Origin: Apoda limacodes
Lineage: Eukaryota; Arthropoda; Insecta; Lepidoptera; Limacodidae
Direction of reading: 5' to 3'
Assembly (NCBI GenBank): GCA_946406115.1
Contig: OX291551.1
Coordinates: 12,524,001 to 12,588,000 of the forward strand
DNA length: 64,000 nt
Shown here: piece by piece, positions 49,101-60,569 of the stretch
Layout of the letters: the number at the start of each line of letters is the position of its first letter
Position numbering within the stretch: position 1 is the stretch's first letter
Position numbers and translations under genes: made by a program
The notes under the pieces: generated by a model
What the model saw: only the letters and a program-made list of their open reading frames with translations
Told to the model about the DNA's origin: nothing
Databases searched by the model: none

Positions 49101-52100
49101 TATTAACTACGCAGCATAGAAATATACATACTATCTACAATTCTTTTACTTAAAATATTACATGCTAGGTTATAGATACAATGAAAAAATTATTAGTAAT
49201 ATGGTAAGATTACAAAGGGGCAGGGGCCGCCGCCATTGTATGTTTATTTAAACAAAGGACCCATTAAATTGATAAACGGTTTAGAAGAAAATTAATAAAA
49301 AATCACGACCAGTTTATTTATGTGTCAATACTTTTTCACAAAATGTTTCAGAGTTACGAGAATTGATTCTTTTATGTTTATAATAAGTTTCATTAATATC
49401 CATCGTTTCAACACGAAAATGTGCACTAAACCTTCTACATTTTAACATGAACCCTTTTAATGGTTTCCCACCTTTCATTTGATCTTAACTGAGAACCAAG
49501 AGAATTGCAGATTTGAGGGTTTTTAGTTGTAGTTGTTACTAGACATCAAAATTATAATCCAAAACCAAATGTATGTCGGATAATCGGGATTTCTCCCGTT
49601 CGTCCAACTATTATGTCCAACTGGTTGTTCGAACAAGGATTTTTTTTCTCCGTAGTCCAAATAAAAAATAGTTTAACATTAGAAAATCGAAATTTACAGG
49701 GACCGTCGTACAACTGCATGACCAGTTCGACCACTACCACGATATGATAATATTAAAGCTTTTAACCGACTTCAAAAAAAGTGTGTTCTCAAAGAGGTGT
49801 TCAGGGAGGTTTTATACTGAACTAAACATTATTCCTTTTTAACCGTCTTTTAAAAGGATGGAAGTTGTTGTAATTAAAAAATGTAGAGTGTGAGTCTCAT
49901 TTAAGTCCTTAACTATTAATCGTAGACTAGTAGTTTCTTTACAGAAGTGATAGATCTCATCAAGATCTTCGTTTCTAATGACAGCTAACGAACTAGAGAG
50001 TGCTATATCTCCGAAACTATAAATCGTAGACTAGTAATTTCTTTACAGAAGTGATAGATCTCATCAAAATCTTCCTTTCGGATGACAGCTGTCAAACTAG
50101 AAAGTGCTATATCTCCATAACTATTGGTCGTAGACTAGTAGTTTTCAACATAATCGATGTAAAAATGTTTTCATCACTCATACTCGGAAAGTAATGATTA
50201 TTTTATTCAAGCTACTAGTAGAAAATACTGTTTCCCAACCTAGGGTGAATTGTGCGGCCTTGTAATACTTGTCTGTGTATAAACAGCCAGTGCGAATCAA
50301 AAATATTGGGTTGGGTGGCCGGCGGTGGCGTGGCGTATTCCATATTCAAAATAAAATAAACTATAAAATTTGGCTATAAGCGGTGCTGAACTATATGTGT
50401 AATCCTAAATTTCAAACAGCTTTGTAAACTAAAATATTTTACTAACAAAAAAAATAATTCAAACGATTCTGAAACGCTGGCCCCAGATTCGGTAAAAGTC
50501 GAGGCGACTACAGAGAAGGAAAGATACTTAAATTACGTACAAAATTTTATGAAGTGACGAGCTGACAAGAAAATAAACTTCTTTTTACTTTCCTTATATA
50601 TTCGGTATGAAAGGTAGAATGTTTGCTTCGGGTAAAGAGGTCATTTGAACCCTTAGTTAACAATCTGCTATTATATTTAGCTACGTTTTAGATCGGGTGC
50701 AAGTGCGTGTCAAAACTTATGATTATTTTTTGTCTTTAAGAAAAATCTATTCGACCATTACTTTAAGATATTGATCTATTTAGATTTTATTGCCATTTCA
50801 TATGTCATTGACTTGTATTTGTCGGTTGAATAAGAGGAGTTTTTGGAGGTTATAATTTCATTTGATTCTATTTCAGATCAATTAAAATGAAATTCTGACT
50901 GTAAATATATGAAGTACGTTATTGTTCTTTAAAATTGGATTTCTAAATTATTTTTGAAGGTAGTTGAATAAAATTCACTTCATTGAAACAAATATTTACT
51001 TAATAAACATATACTATAACAAAAAATAAATGAGTTTTAGCTTTTACCAAAAACTTTTAAAAAAATGGTCAAAACTACCGGTCCATCGGTCAAAAAGAAA
51101 TTTACATGATTTTTTATCTTTAGGAAAACACTTAAGGTAAAAGAGCAGGTACCATTAACTTTGTGGTTTAATAACAGGTATCTTGGGTGCGTCATCGCGA
51201 CATTCACTTACTGACTGTAGGACGCTATACCTACACCTCTGATCAGAGGTTCGAAGCGCAGCACAAACCTCGCTCTGAAGAATGGGCACTAAGGATACGA
51301 AGCCCTCAAAGACGTGACTCGGGGCAATATGAGTGCCAAATTTCGACCACTCCTCCAATTGGCCATGCCGTCTACCTCAATATTGTTGGTGAGTTATAAT
51401 TTGCTAAACCAATTGTATTATAATAGATTAAGTTAAGAATTGTAAACTTTGACAATATTTCAAAAATGTATTATCCACTGACTCAGGATAAAATTTTTAA
51501 GAATATTTGTGGAAAAATACACCATCATTAATGTTAAACACATAAACCATTTCCTTTCCGCCGTACTTAAATATGATTGTTTTCATCGCAGAACCAGAAA
51601 CGACTCTCTCCAGTGGTTCAGAGCTATTCATCCAAGCAGGGTCAACTATAAATCTAACATGTACTGTCCGACATACTCCAGAGCCGCCCTCTAGTATCAC
51701 ATGGTTGTATGCAGATCAGGTATGCGCAAATAGAACACTTATAACTTTCTTTTGTAGATTTACATGACTGAAGACGATACTTAATTATAATATTCTACAG
51801 GTGATAAACTTTGATTCAGCACGAGGTGGGATTTCACTTGTCACTGAGAAGGGCTTGAAGAGTACCAGTAGGCTTCTTATCCAGAAAGCCACAGGTTCAG
51901 ATGCAGGGCTCTATACTTGTGAACCTAATAATGCACCTTCTGCAAAGACGAGAGTCCATGTTCTTAATGGTAAGATTAGAGGCTGTAATTAAATCTTAGA
52001 GTTCTGGAACCAAATAAAGAACTGGAAACCACAAACATTCTTCATGTTTGTCTGCCTGGCTTACTATTGGTATATCCTAGTAAGTCAAATCATCATACTG

Positions 52101-53196
52101 CTACTACTAATTTCATTTGTTGAAAAAATATTGTAATTTTGTTACTATAGTTTTCTATGAAATATATATCTATAAAGTATATGTTTAAATTAACTTTGTA
52201 GTGAGGCAGGTATGAAATTGTGATTTCATGCGACGAACAACATTGACTTATATCACACCTTTAGGACGAAAACGACTCAACGCAAAATTGGAACTTTCTG
52301 TGATATCGCCAACAAAGTTTCCTAATTGACTCGGGCCCAAATAACAATAAATAAACAGTGCTTTCTTAAGTAATTTTGTGGTCGTAGATAACTATTTTAT
52401 GTTTGTTTTAGGTTTCGTCCTAAATGTGGTAGCGTGTAATGTTTTTTTAGCTAACCTTTTTTAGGAAATCTTTTGGGTGACATTTATAATGAAATTGACA
52501 TGACATTTATAATTTCAATCTTCTGATTTTGAAATGCAAAGCTTCAAAGTTGGAATTTCATTAATAGTTACCTTAACAATATATACTCACATCGCCATTA
52601 CGTTTCTTTAAACTTTATCACAGATGATAGTTATACAGAACACGGAATTTCGTAGGACTCGACACAAGTTCCACAAAATCCTGTGTTGTGTATAACCATC
52701 ATCTGTGATAAAGTTTAAAGAAACGTTGTGACGATATGACTATATATTGTTGAGGTGATTTTTAATTAATTTCCAACTTTGAAGCTTAGCATTTTAAAAT
52801 CAGAAGATTGAATTTCTTTTTTTTCTTTTATTTCTACTAAGGGTGCGACGTGTTTAACCGACATTTTGAAGAATGAAAGTGGATAAACATGTTTGGGTTG
52901 TGATCGTTTAAATGCAAAACATCCATCATCGTAACACAACAATGGTGCTTGTTGTAAATTAACAATGAGAACCTTGCTTTGTAGTTAATTTTTATAGTCC
53001 TTCTTCAGTATTATATAATATTAAAAAAAAAATGTATACTCAAGCTTGAAAAATTTTAGGTGAACATCCAGCTGCTATGCAACAAGGCTGTGCAAAATCT
53101 TCATTGGACAAATCTGCTTCAATAGTATGTTTTATTTTGATATTGTATACATTTAAAATGCCTGAAATAAATCATTTTGTAGAATTTGGCACATGA
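46080..53196 (+). CDS. dpr-like: Dpr-family two-Ig-domain cell-surface protein (six exons)
   Basis: Joined exons: 46080-46193 (ATG at 46109), 48676-48875, 51178-51388, 51592-51719, 51801-51969, 53060-53196 (TGA 53194-53196), about 309 residues. All introns are GT-AG and phases fit without adjustment. Residues 1-29 form a signal peptide (ISLLLSVFVSS core). Ig1 spans about 64-165 with Cys86, Trp98 and Cys148. It contains WVRHRDIHLLTVGRYTYTSD, a signature of Drosophila Dpr proteins. Ig2 spans about 166-264 (Cys189, Trp203, Cys248), and GEHPAAMQ follows, also a Dpr hallmark. Residues 285-296 form a short hydrophobic stretch that may anchor the protein through a membrane or GPI signal. Potential N-glycosylation sites: Asn43, 73, 93, 186. 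Dpr proteins pair with DIP Ig proteins on opposing neurons and guide synaptic matching. The paralogue is unresolved: Ig1 recalls dpr9, the tail recalls dpr4. Confidence 0.9.
48481..48607 (+). mobile_element. Solo Jockey LINE 3' tail in Dpr intron 1
   Basis: Reads gatttctgaagggccggc, aacgcgcgagtaatatcc, gcgtccataggctacggtg, accatcaggcggaccgtaag, gccaccttagtggtat and a poly(A) run. Same segment as the ends of the LINE copies at 32690-32808 and 36970-37116. It lies 68 bp before the exon 2 acceptor. Confidence 0.85.
48676..48875 (+). CDS. dpr-like: Dpr exon 2: linker and start of Ig1
   Basis: Acceptor tatatttgtctag, donor ggaca|gtgagt. Phase 1 in, phase 0 out. Codes VDEPYFDPTTPKNITGLVG and the first Ig1 cysteine (RLLCRVKNL). 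The split after NRT and before VSWVRH is the conserved Dpr intron position. Confidence 0.92.
49586..49692 (+). mobile_element. Partial copy of the 142-bp MITE, in Dpr intron 2
   Basis: Starts gggatttctcccgttcgtcc and follows 12209-12320 (ctattatgtccaactggttg, caaggattttt, aacattagaaaatcgaaat). The right inverted end is missing. Confidence 0.7.
49910..50146. repeat. 104-bp tandem repeat, two copies plus a partial third, in Dpr intron 2
   Basis: The marker cgtagactagta occurs at 49921, 50025 and 50129, exactly 104 bp apart. Each full unit contains acagaagtgatagatctcat and gtgctatatctcc. Confidence 0.9.
51178..51388 (+). CDS. dpr-like: Dpr exon 3: rest of Ig1
   Basis: Acceptor ggtttaataacag, donor ttg|gtgagt. 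Codes VSWVRHRDIHLLTVG, SDQRFEAQ, DSGQYECQISTTPPIGH: the core Trp, the tyrosine-corner motif and the second Ig1 cysteine. Ends phase 1. Confidence 0.95.
51592..51719 (+). CDS. dpr-like: Dpr exon 4: start of Ig2
   Basis: Acceptor gttttcatcgcag, donor gatcag|gtatgc. Codes GSTINLTCTV (first Ig2 cysteine), PEPPSSITWLYADQ (core Trp). Confidence 0.93.
51801..51969 (+). CDS. dpr-like: Dpr exon 5: end of Ig2
   Basis: Acceptor tataatattctacag after an 81-bp intron, donor aatg|gtaaga. Codes VINFDSARGGISLVTEKG, SRLLIQKAT, DAGLYTCEP (second Ig2 cysteine) and RVHVLN. Confidence 0.95.
52514..52812. repeat. Long, nearly loopless inverted repeat in Dpr intron 5
   Basis: Left arm about 52514-52661, right arm about 52664-52812. 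Opposing landmarks: ttcaatcttctgatttt versus its complement before 52812, gcttcaaagttgga, aacaatatata and gtttctttaaactttatcac, the last of which is exact in both arms. Non-coding; probably a foldback or MITE insertion. Confidence 0.85.
53060..53196 (+). CDS. dpr-like: Dpr exon 6: C-terminal tail
   Basis: Acceptor cttgaaaaattttag; codes GEHPAAMQQG, a polar stretch, hydrophobic SIVCFILILYTF and a polar end, stopping at 53194. The similarity of GEHPAAMQ to Dpr tails supports the exon. The hydrophobic segment is short for a transmembrane helix. A possible internal intron (53125-53182) would remove it; see the findings. Confidence 0.75.
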
Positions 53197-53666
53197 AATA
53201 AAAAAACAATGTTTAGTTACGTCAGTGGTACCAGAAATATTAGATAATAGAGAAATTAAGCTTCTTAAGATTTGCAATATAGTTAATGACACTACGCCAC
53301 TGAGTTTATTTTATTGATTAATATTCGATAACTCTATTTCGTGAAAAATTTTAATAGTTTTTTTTTGCAACTTGGTCATTTATAAGAAAAATCATTATAA
53401 TTGTAGTTAATGGAATTGTTAGTTTAATTTTTATTTATTTCATATTACCTTGAATCCACCTCATCGATGAATAACATCGGTTTGTAAATATAAATACTTT
53501 GTGAGATCTATTTCATCATTACTTATGATAAGCACAATTTTAAAACTTTATGTAAGATATAAAATAGAAATATTTCAAACCTTTATTAGCCTTTTTTTCT
53601 TTTATTAAAAAAAACGAATTGTGATGTATTTTTGGTACAAATTATTTATTATTGTAAATATATTTT

Positions 53667-53691
53667 AATAAAACAAAGAAATGTAAATAAA
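53667..53691 (+). promoter_or_regulatory. Candidate polyadenylation signals of the Dpr gene
   Basis: Two AATAAA hexamers (53667-53672 and 53686-53691) lie about 480 bp past the stop. Another AATAAA overlaps the region right after the stop (53197-53202) and would give an almost absent 3' UTR. Confidence 0.4.
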
Positions 53692-53903
53692 TATATATTA
53701 AAAGTGAACTGTTTTTTTTTATTGTTACCGCCAAAATATAAAATTGAAGTTATAGAATGAGTCTAACTATCTTCTACCAAATATTTAAATTCCCTGGAAT
53801 GGCATTGTAATAAAAAACAAGATAAGAGATAATTAAGATAAATCTGTGAAGAGTAGGTCCATAAATCAGACAAGCATATCGAATCAGTGAAAGCTAAGGC
53901 CTG

Positions 53904-54064
53904 GGACCTTATTGGGAACAGTCTCGAGCCATTCTGACTATGGAATTCGGCACAAATATATATAAAATTCTGATTTACCTCCCGAAACTCTTGAATGTAC
54001 TTGTATACATTTTTCTCTCGAATTCCAGAGTCCGAATAAATAGAGATTGTTCCCAATAAGGTCC
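53904..54064. mobile_element. MITE related to 20336-20491
   Basis: Ends ggaccttattgggaacagtc and, inverted, ggaccttattgggaacaatc; both arms reach tggaattcg. About 161 bp. The 115-codon minus-strand frame over it is a by-product. Confidence 0.7.
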
Positions 54065-54744
54065 TTGATCTGTAAATGCTTACTTGCAATAAAATAGATA
54101 TTGCAGTCAAATATTATATGTTGTATAATTTAGCAAATACACGTTCGCTAGGATCCACCTTAGCAGTAGAGTTGTTGCTTACAGATTGTAGGCCAATATA
54201 CTAATTTCATATTGACATTGTGGTGAGATGCGGTCACGGACATTTTTAAAGAAAACAAAAAACGTTGGACGCAGGTAAGTGTTTTTACATCACTAAAGTG
54301 ACAAAGAAACATGTTAAGGGGTCAAAATACTCAACTGATGTATATAATAGAATGCGTATTATCACTCCAGCAATAAAAAGTTAGTATAATTCATAAGATA
54401 GAAAATAAACAAAAGATATATTCGCATATATTTCGACATATCGATATATCGATGGATATAGGTCACCCAGTTGCCTTGATTACTCGGACTTAGGCCTCAA
54501 TAATTAAGATTCGATGTCCCATACTCAAAAGATCCTTAATGCTTTTAATCAGATTATAATTCAAAAAAAGCACTGACTAACAAACAATGCACAGCGTAAA
54601 TCAGTGGGTCAAGAACTTTGAAATTTTGCAGTTTATATAACGTAAGAACAAAAAAAGTTAATTTGTCCACTAAGAAGATAAATTAGGTATAGGTTTTTTT
54701 TTTCTGAACTGACAATGCAGTTGGCTGTTGCAGCCATTACTGCT
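54065..54744. other. Non-coding stretch downstream of the Dpr gene
   Basis: No gene or repeat recognised. Confidence 0.45.
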
Positions 54745-55085
54745 TTACCGTGCTTTTGGGGCGAGACTCTGAAGGAGCCTCAGCCCATATAGCGCCCACC
54801 GCTCTAAGGCTCTCGGGGGCGTCCCTTCCACCAGCGTGAACCTCAAACCCGAAAGTGAGTCAACGCCAGGAGGAGAGTTCCCCGTTACGTGGTTGTGGTT
54901 GCGATTGAGTGGGGGCGAGAAGCGCCCCGGCACTCTTTGAAACCTCGTGTATCCTTGCGGTCGCCGACGAACCCCGGGACATCGGCGTCGTGGAGGCCCT
55001 TTTAGGGGAGGTCGTTGAGACTAATCTCGATATCCGGATAGCAAGATCGTCATCTGGGGCCGTTAGTACGTGCCGAGGCCGCCTA
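54745..55085. other. GC-rich, CpG-rich block of unknown family, probably a repeat
   Basis: Sharp change in composition from AT-rich flanks: gtgggggcgagaagcgcccc, gacgaaccccgggacatcgg, gtcgtggaggcccttttagg. Open frames exist on both strands (54745-54933 and 54860-55168 minus; 54909-55145 plus) with low-complexity Arg/Ser/Thr/Pro content. This block resembles repeats I associate with lepidopteran retroelement ends, but I cannot name one. Its GC content fits a young insertion better than a host exon. Confidence 0.4.
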
Positions 55086-56703
55086 ATAATAAATATGAAA
55101 AACGAGTTCAAGTTAGAAACGTGGAAGTTGGTATTAAGCTTTTGAAGTAGTTCGTTGTGATGACGCAACCACGACTTACGATTGGCCGGTTTTTACTTTG
55201 GGGTTTATATTAGATCAATGTATTACACCCTTACATTTTTACTTTATTTTTTATTTGTTAGGTTTTCAATTGGGACACGTGGTCTTATAGTTGTCAAACA
55301 CTGCGTAAGGTAACATAGATATAGTTTACCGTCATATTATGGCCATCACATTTTATTTTATTAGTTGGCCCCTCCAACGGACTGACGGAATTGACCATAA
55401 TTTGATAATAAATTAGCAATTCAATGATTTCAGTTAATTTTCATTAAATTTCATCTTTTATATATTAATAATTTTATTTTCGTAAAAAATCCAGATGTTT
55501 TTTGATTGTGTGAAATTTTAAATACGATGTAACTGATTTTATTTAATGAAAGCAGTCATAAAAAAGGTAAGGTAATAACGATAAAAAAATACTTCATGAA
55601 CAATACATATTCGATATCAATGACATCACCCAATTTTCCTAAACGTATCCCTTAATTTCTTAAAGGAAATAGAAATGTCAATATAAGTTAGTCGCTTCAG
55701 CAATCTGAGGGCATTTGAGCAGCAAATAGACTATCTGCAAAACATGTAATCATAGGCTTTTTATTCAGAAATGTTTTCAAAGTACCTCTTTTAGTAATTT
55801 TTTTTTTTCACTAAAGGCTTTCTCATTCGTTTGACCTCATTATTTATGACATTAGTTATATAAGTTTGGCAAATCCGTCATCCAATTTCCTATTTATTGG
55901 TCCGGTTCTAATGCTTATGCTATTAGGGACTTATGCTTTTGTAGTCTGGCAGTAGATGCAGATTTCTACACTCGAACCTACAAAACACATAGCGGAACAG
56001 TTAGCTTATTCCTTAGGATACCTTTAGTTTATAAGCTATATTGAAAAAAAAAAACAGTTAGATACAATTTACTTGACTTGACTTGTGTAAACTTTAACTA
56101 AAACTACTATTTGAGACTTTTCATCTGCATTCGCAGACACAATAAGCAGTAACGTAGCAAGGCATTAAATTTCAACTTTTAAAAGGGAGGTTCTACATAA
56201 TTACAAAATGAAACCCCTTACAACACGTATTTTATTTCAGTTTCGTGAATTCCTTTATTGCCTGCTACGTTGCTGAGGGCTCGTAAATTCCTGTAACGTC
56301 GTAATAGGCTATAATTTGCGCTATTCATTCACGGAATTCATTCTTTAAATTAGCTGTTTTTCGCTTTAACTCTGATGAAGTGTTGGTGAAAATGCGGGGT
56401 TTTTACCAAATTTACACTTTTTGAAGACATAATTTGAGCTGAATAAACTAATTCTTCTTTGAAAATTGTCGGTTGCGGCTTTCACTTTGCTAAATTGATG
56501 ACGTCTTTAAGTTTTGCTTATTTAAAATTAAATGTGAATTGTAGTTATTATAATGTATTTTTATTCATTTTATTTTACTGGGTAAACAAACAAAGAGTGT
56601 GATTTTATTTAATTCGGTAATATTTAAACAAATACTGATAGTAACATTGTAAACTTTAAAATTCTAAATGTGGTAAAAAATTATTGTTGTATTGTAGTTA
56701 GTA
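55086..56703. other. Non-coding stretch
   Basis: Begins with a tail fragment near 55175-55265 (attggccggtttttac) like the close of the foldback repeats. Otherwise nothing recognised. Confidence 0.4.
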
Positions 56704-57105
56704 TCCTACTAATATTATAAATGTGAAAGTTTGTTTGGATGGATGTTTGTTACTCTTTCACGTTTCAACCACTGGACGGATCGCGATGAAACTTGGCATA
56801 CATATAAGTTAGGTCCTGGATTAGCATTTAGGCTATTATTTTTATCCCGAAATTCCTGCGGAAATAACTATAACCGAGCTTAAACGAACTATAGCTATAG
56901 CTACAGCTTGATATAGCAAACTTCATTAGTGTAATTAAGGAGTAAATCACAGTCGCTGATAACCGAATTTAGGGCGGGCTAATTAAGGAGTAAATCACTA
57001 TCAATAAGGAGTCAATCAATAAGGAGTATTAATACTGAGATTAAATAAAGGAGTCCCACGCCGATAACCGAATTAAGGGCGGGCAGAGCCGCTGGCAAAG
57101 TCTAG
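56704..57105 (+). mobile_element. Lep1-type Helitron, expanded copy (402 bp)
   Basis: Starts TCctactaatattataaatg after A and ends ggcagagccgctggcaaagtCTAG before T: canonical ends. It is about 100 bp longer than the 302-bp copy at 22835 because the 3' segment (aaggagtaaatcac and cgaatttagggcgggc) is partly repeated at about 56936-57070. Confidence 0.85.
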
Positions 57106-58552
57106 TATTCAATATAGTTTTTTTTAAATTTGACTCCAAAATTTAAAAAAATTATGTTAAGTTTTTTTCTTTGGAAAAAACCGCAATCAATTATAAAATA
57201 ACTACTGATTATTTTATATTGGTTTTACTTTGCAGTAGAAGACTATTTGAAATTTTTTGAATTTAATTAAACTATGCTTGACTTAATGATGTCTTAAGCC
57301 TCGCGCACAGGGTTGCAAGATAGGCGTCCGAATAAAGCAGTCAGGCTTTTTGGTTGCGTATGCGGCCAAATTAGACAGTGTCTGGCCTATCCGGATTTTG
57401 ATATGTTTTTTGCGTCATGTATTTGTTCCCACTCCGCCCGCCTCACCTTGTATCGCTACCGCAAGCGAACAGACTAGCACTGTCCTCCCCACGCCAGGAA
57501 TATTGTAAGTAATATTAAATTATTAATAATAAAGAACACAGATTCGTTTAATTTTATTGTTTTTTCATTAGACTTTAAGAAGAGTTTATCGTAATTGATA
57601 AAAACACTTTGTTTTACTTTTAAAAAAATGTCGTGTAGGACTAAGACTAAAAATTAAAGATGTTTGGTCTTTTTACCGAAATATCCAGCTAAACTGACTG
57701 TTCTGTCCCCTTTTCGGTTTTTAGACCAGGTACGGACACGCAAGTGTGGCTCTGCTCTTCAAATAGAGGACCGTCAATAAAGACTGGCAGTTTTGTTGTG
57801 TTTATCATTTAGGAAGATCTTCAGAAACAAAAAAAGGAAATGTCCTAATGCCAGTATGAACCTATCTATAGTAAACGGCTGTAGGGCTGTACCAAAACAT
57901 TATAAGTATTCTAATCATCCACAGATTTTAAAAAAGATAATCTCCACTGGGACTTCAATGTAGTTCGTCAATAAAATTTAAAAAAAATATTTACTTGAGG
58001 GCAATCTAGCTTTTCGACAACACAAATACAGTGAGAAGAGCAAAAAGTGTTATTAATAGTGTAGTATTATTAATCACAAAAACAAAGTGTCTTCCGCTTA
58101 ACTAGAGACAGTAAAGAAAGTGCCACTGAGGACACATGCTTAGATTTAATATACTATTTAAAAAACCGAGTTAAAAAAAGTTCTTTATGAGCCTTCTTGG
58201 CAAGTTTAATACCTATTACGTTAAAATGTTTAAATTTTTTAAACTAGAAATAACAAAAAAAAAGACCAGGAAGACCACAATTCCGAATGACGACGGAAGG
58301 CAAGTGGACTCATTTCCGCTGTAATTTTAGCATCAATAAAACCACTTATACCACGTCCATAGTTAGCCCCTAAGTCGCTTTATCTTTACAAGCAGATTAC
58401 GAAAAATTTCATGGAGTAGCTGAGTGTTTTTACTGTTAGAAACAGAATTGATGTACGAGATCTAAGCCCGCACAAGTCAGCCAATACCCCTCAACCGACA
58501 CAAGCTCACCGAATACTATAAAAAAATTATGTCCCATTAAGAAATGTTTCAA
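57106..58552. other. Non-coding stretch
   Basis: No gene supported. A GC-richer patch at 57295-57490 (cactccgcccgcctcacc) is unassigned. Confidence 0.4.
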
Positions 58553-58813
58553 TCTTACTAATATTATAAATGTGAAAGTTTGGATGTTTATTACTCAATC
58601 ACGCTTGAACCGCTAGACGCATCGGGATGAAACTTGGCTCACATTATAGGTTAGGACCTGGAATGGAATAGGACATAGGCTACTTTTTATCCCGAAAAAT
58701 TAAAAAGTTCCCACGAGAATAACTGCGAGCGAGCTTCAACGAACCATAGCTACAGCTAACTCATGTAGAAGAAAACTTAATTATAATTAAGGAGTTCTTC
58801 GCCGATAACGGTA
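58553..58813 (+). mobile_element. Lep1-type Helitron, 3'-truncated
   Basis: Starts TCttactaatattataaatg after A, then atcgggatgaaacttggc, aggttaggacctggaat, atcccgaaaaattaaaaagt and ggagttcttcgccgataac. It stops before the gggcgg ... CTAG end. Confidence 0.78.
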
Positions 58814-59797
58814 TTTTTTTAGCCGCAACTCAGAAATTAGAATTGCGCTTGTGACTCATCTTCCAACGAGGGCTAAATTTAGAGGACTCCCAAAAATACA
58901 TAATTTATTACACACTGATTTTCAGTTTTCGAAAACAGTAAAAAAACAAAAATCTTAAAACCAAGAAAACGTAGCAAGTCATAAAAATCTCTGAACTACA
59001 CTCGTACATTCCTTGTAAGTATTTACTCTCCTGACTCCCGACAAACTTGGAAACTATTTTAAAAGTTTCTCTACCTACATAAATAGATTTACGGAATGAC
59101 AAAAGTTTCCCGTGTTAAACACGTTTTATTTACTTCAAGCTTTCAACCATTCTACTACTTGATTCTTTCAACCATTTTATTTTAATCGACTTTTATAATT
59201 TTCTAGCTGATTTATACGGCTCCCTACGGGATCATACCAGCCGTCTTAACACTTCAAAAATAAATAATTCTACTGGTGTCTAAACCACATTATCTATTTT
59301 ATCTAGTAAGTGAGGAACTCACACTGCTATTCTAATCACAGTTCCCCTCTATAACCTTCTTTCTCCATAGGCTTCATAGGCTATGTGGTCTGTCTGTTGC
59401 CCTTTAGTCCTTCACCCTAGTTATTTTATAATTAAGTCCAATAATATTGTGGATGAAATTGGACCTACCTATCCGAACAATTTGTCCTAGGTTTACATAT
59501 TCATCAACAGCTTCGAGAATTCAAGATTACTAGAAGCTCGAAAAACCAAATCTTCGTAACAAGATTGCTAAATAAATATTAAGTGATTTACTTAGGTAAA
59601 ATTTGTTTACTATTTTTCATTTTACTTTTCCAATGCGTCTGCGTTGTGTAAACCAGTAAAACGTGAAGGTTTCTTTCTAAGTATGATATATGACTTTCGG
59701 ATGATTTTTACTATAAACTGTAATTATAATATAATGGTGAATAGTGCCGATCTATTTTGCTACACAGTTATGGTATCGTAAATCTAATAAGTCAATC
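58814..59797. other. Non-coding stretch
   Basis: Nothing recognised on either strand. Confidence 0.45.
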
Positions 59798-59981
59798 ATG
59801 CCCAAACTAAATTACAAAACTAAATAAATTAAAGTTAAAAAAAGAAATAGTTTGGATTCATTGAAAGGTTACTGAAAGTCTTACCAATAATGCCCAAACA
59901 CAAATAACAAAAATTAAATATGTTAAATTTAATAAAATAAATAGTTTATGTTCATTGAAATTTGACTGTAAGTCATAGAAC
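59798..59981. repeat. Two-copy tandem repeat, 92-bp period
   Basis: atgcccaaac starts both units (59798, 59890); each continues through an AT-rich middle to aaatagttt ... ttcattgaaa ... actg.aagtc. Confidence 0.65.
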
Positions 59982-60569
59982 CTGTTCTATATTATGTGAT
60001 ATTTTTCAAATTGAGCTAATTTTTAAGTTTTATTGGTACATTCGTATTCAGCGACATTAAAAAAGGCACTCAAAAAATGTATATGTAGATCGTGTTATTT
60101 AATTTTATAGTATTTTTTTCTGTTTAGTAAGTAATCGTTTCTATTTTTCAATTAAGATAAGCTTTTTTGAAAATTTACTATTTTGGAAGGCTGAAAAACG
60201 TCGCGTAAAATTTAACTTCCAGTTTGAATCCTTGGGAGAACACCTTTGAAAAACCTGTATCGAATAATATAGAACCAGAAAAAAATAGGTTTTAACATAT
60301 AAATAACAAATGTAAAAGATGTAATTGTCTAAGATTCTTTTCTAATATTTTAGTTGTTCAGTTTGGGTAAAATTTATTTTTCTGGTCTTACTAAATTTTT
60401 AAATTAAATGAGAATTTACACAGTGTAAAACTTTTTAGAAGATATACCGACAAAACTATTTCCGTCCCGGGAAAAAATAACCAACCAACTTCCTTTTTTG
60501 GAATTCGGACAACTGGACAAACATAATTGACACATTCTATCCAATGATCTAAAGACTTTTAACAAAAAA

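Noticed and set aside
53763..54110. 115-codon minus-strand frame past the Dpr gene
   Set aside because: It mostly covers the MITE at 53904-54064; the related element at 20336 produces a similar false frame.
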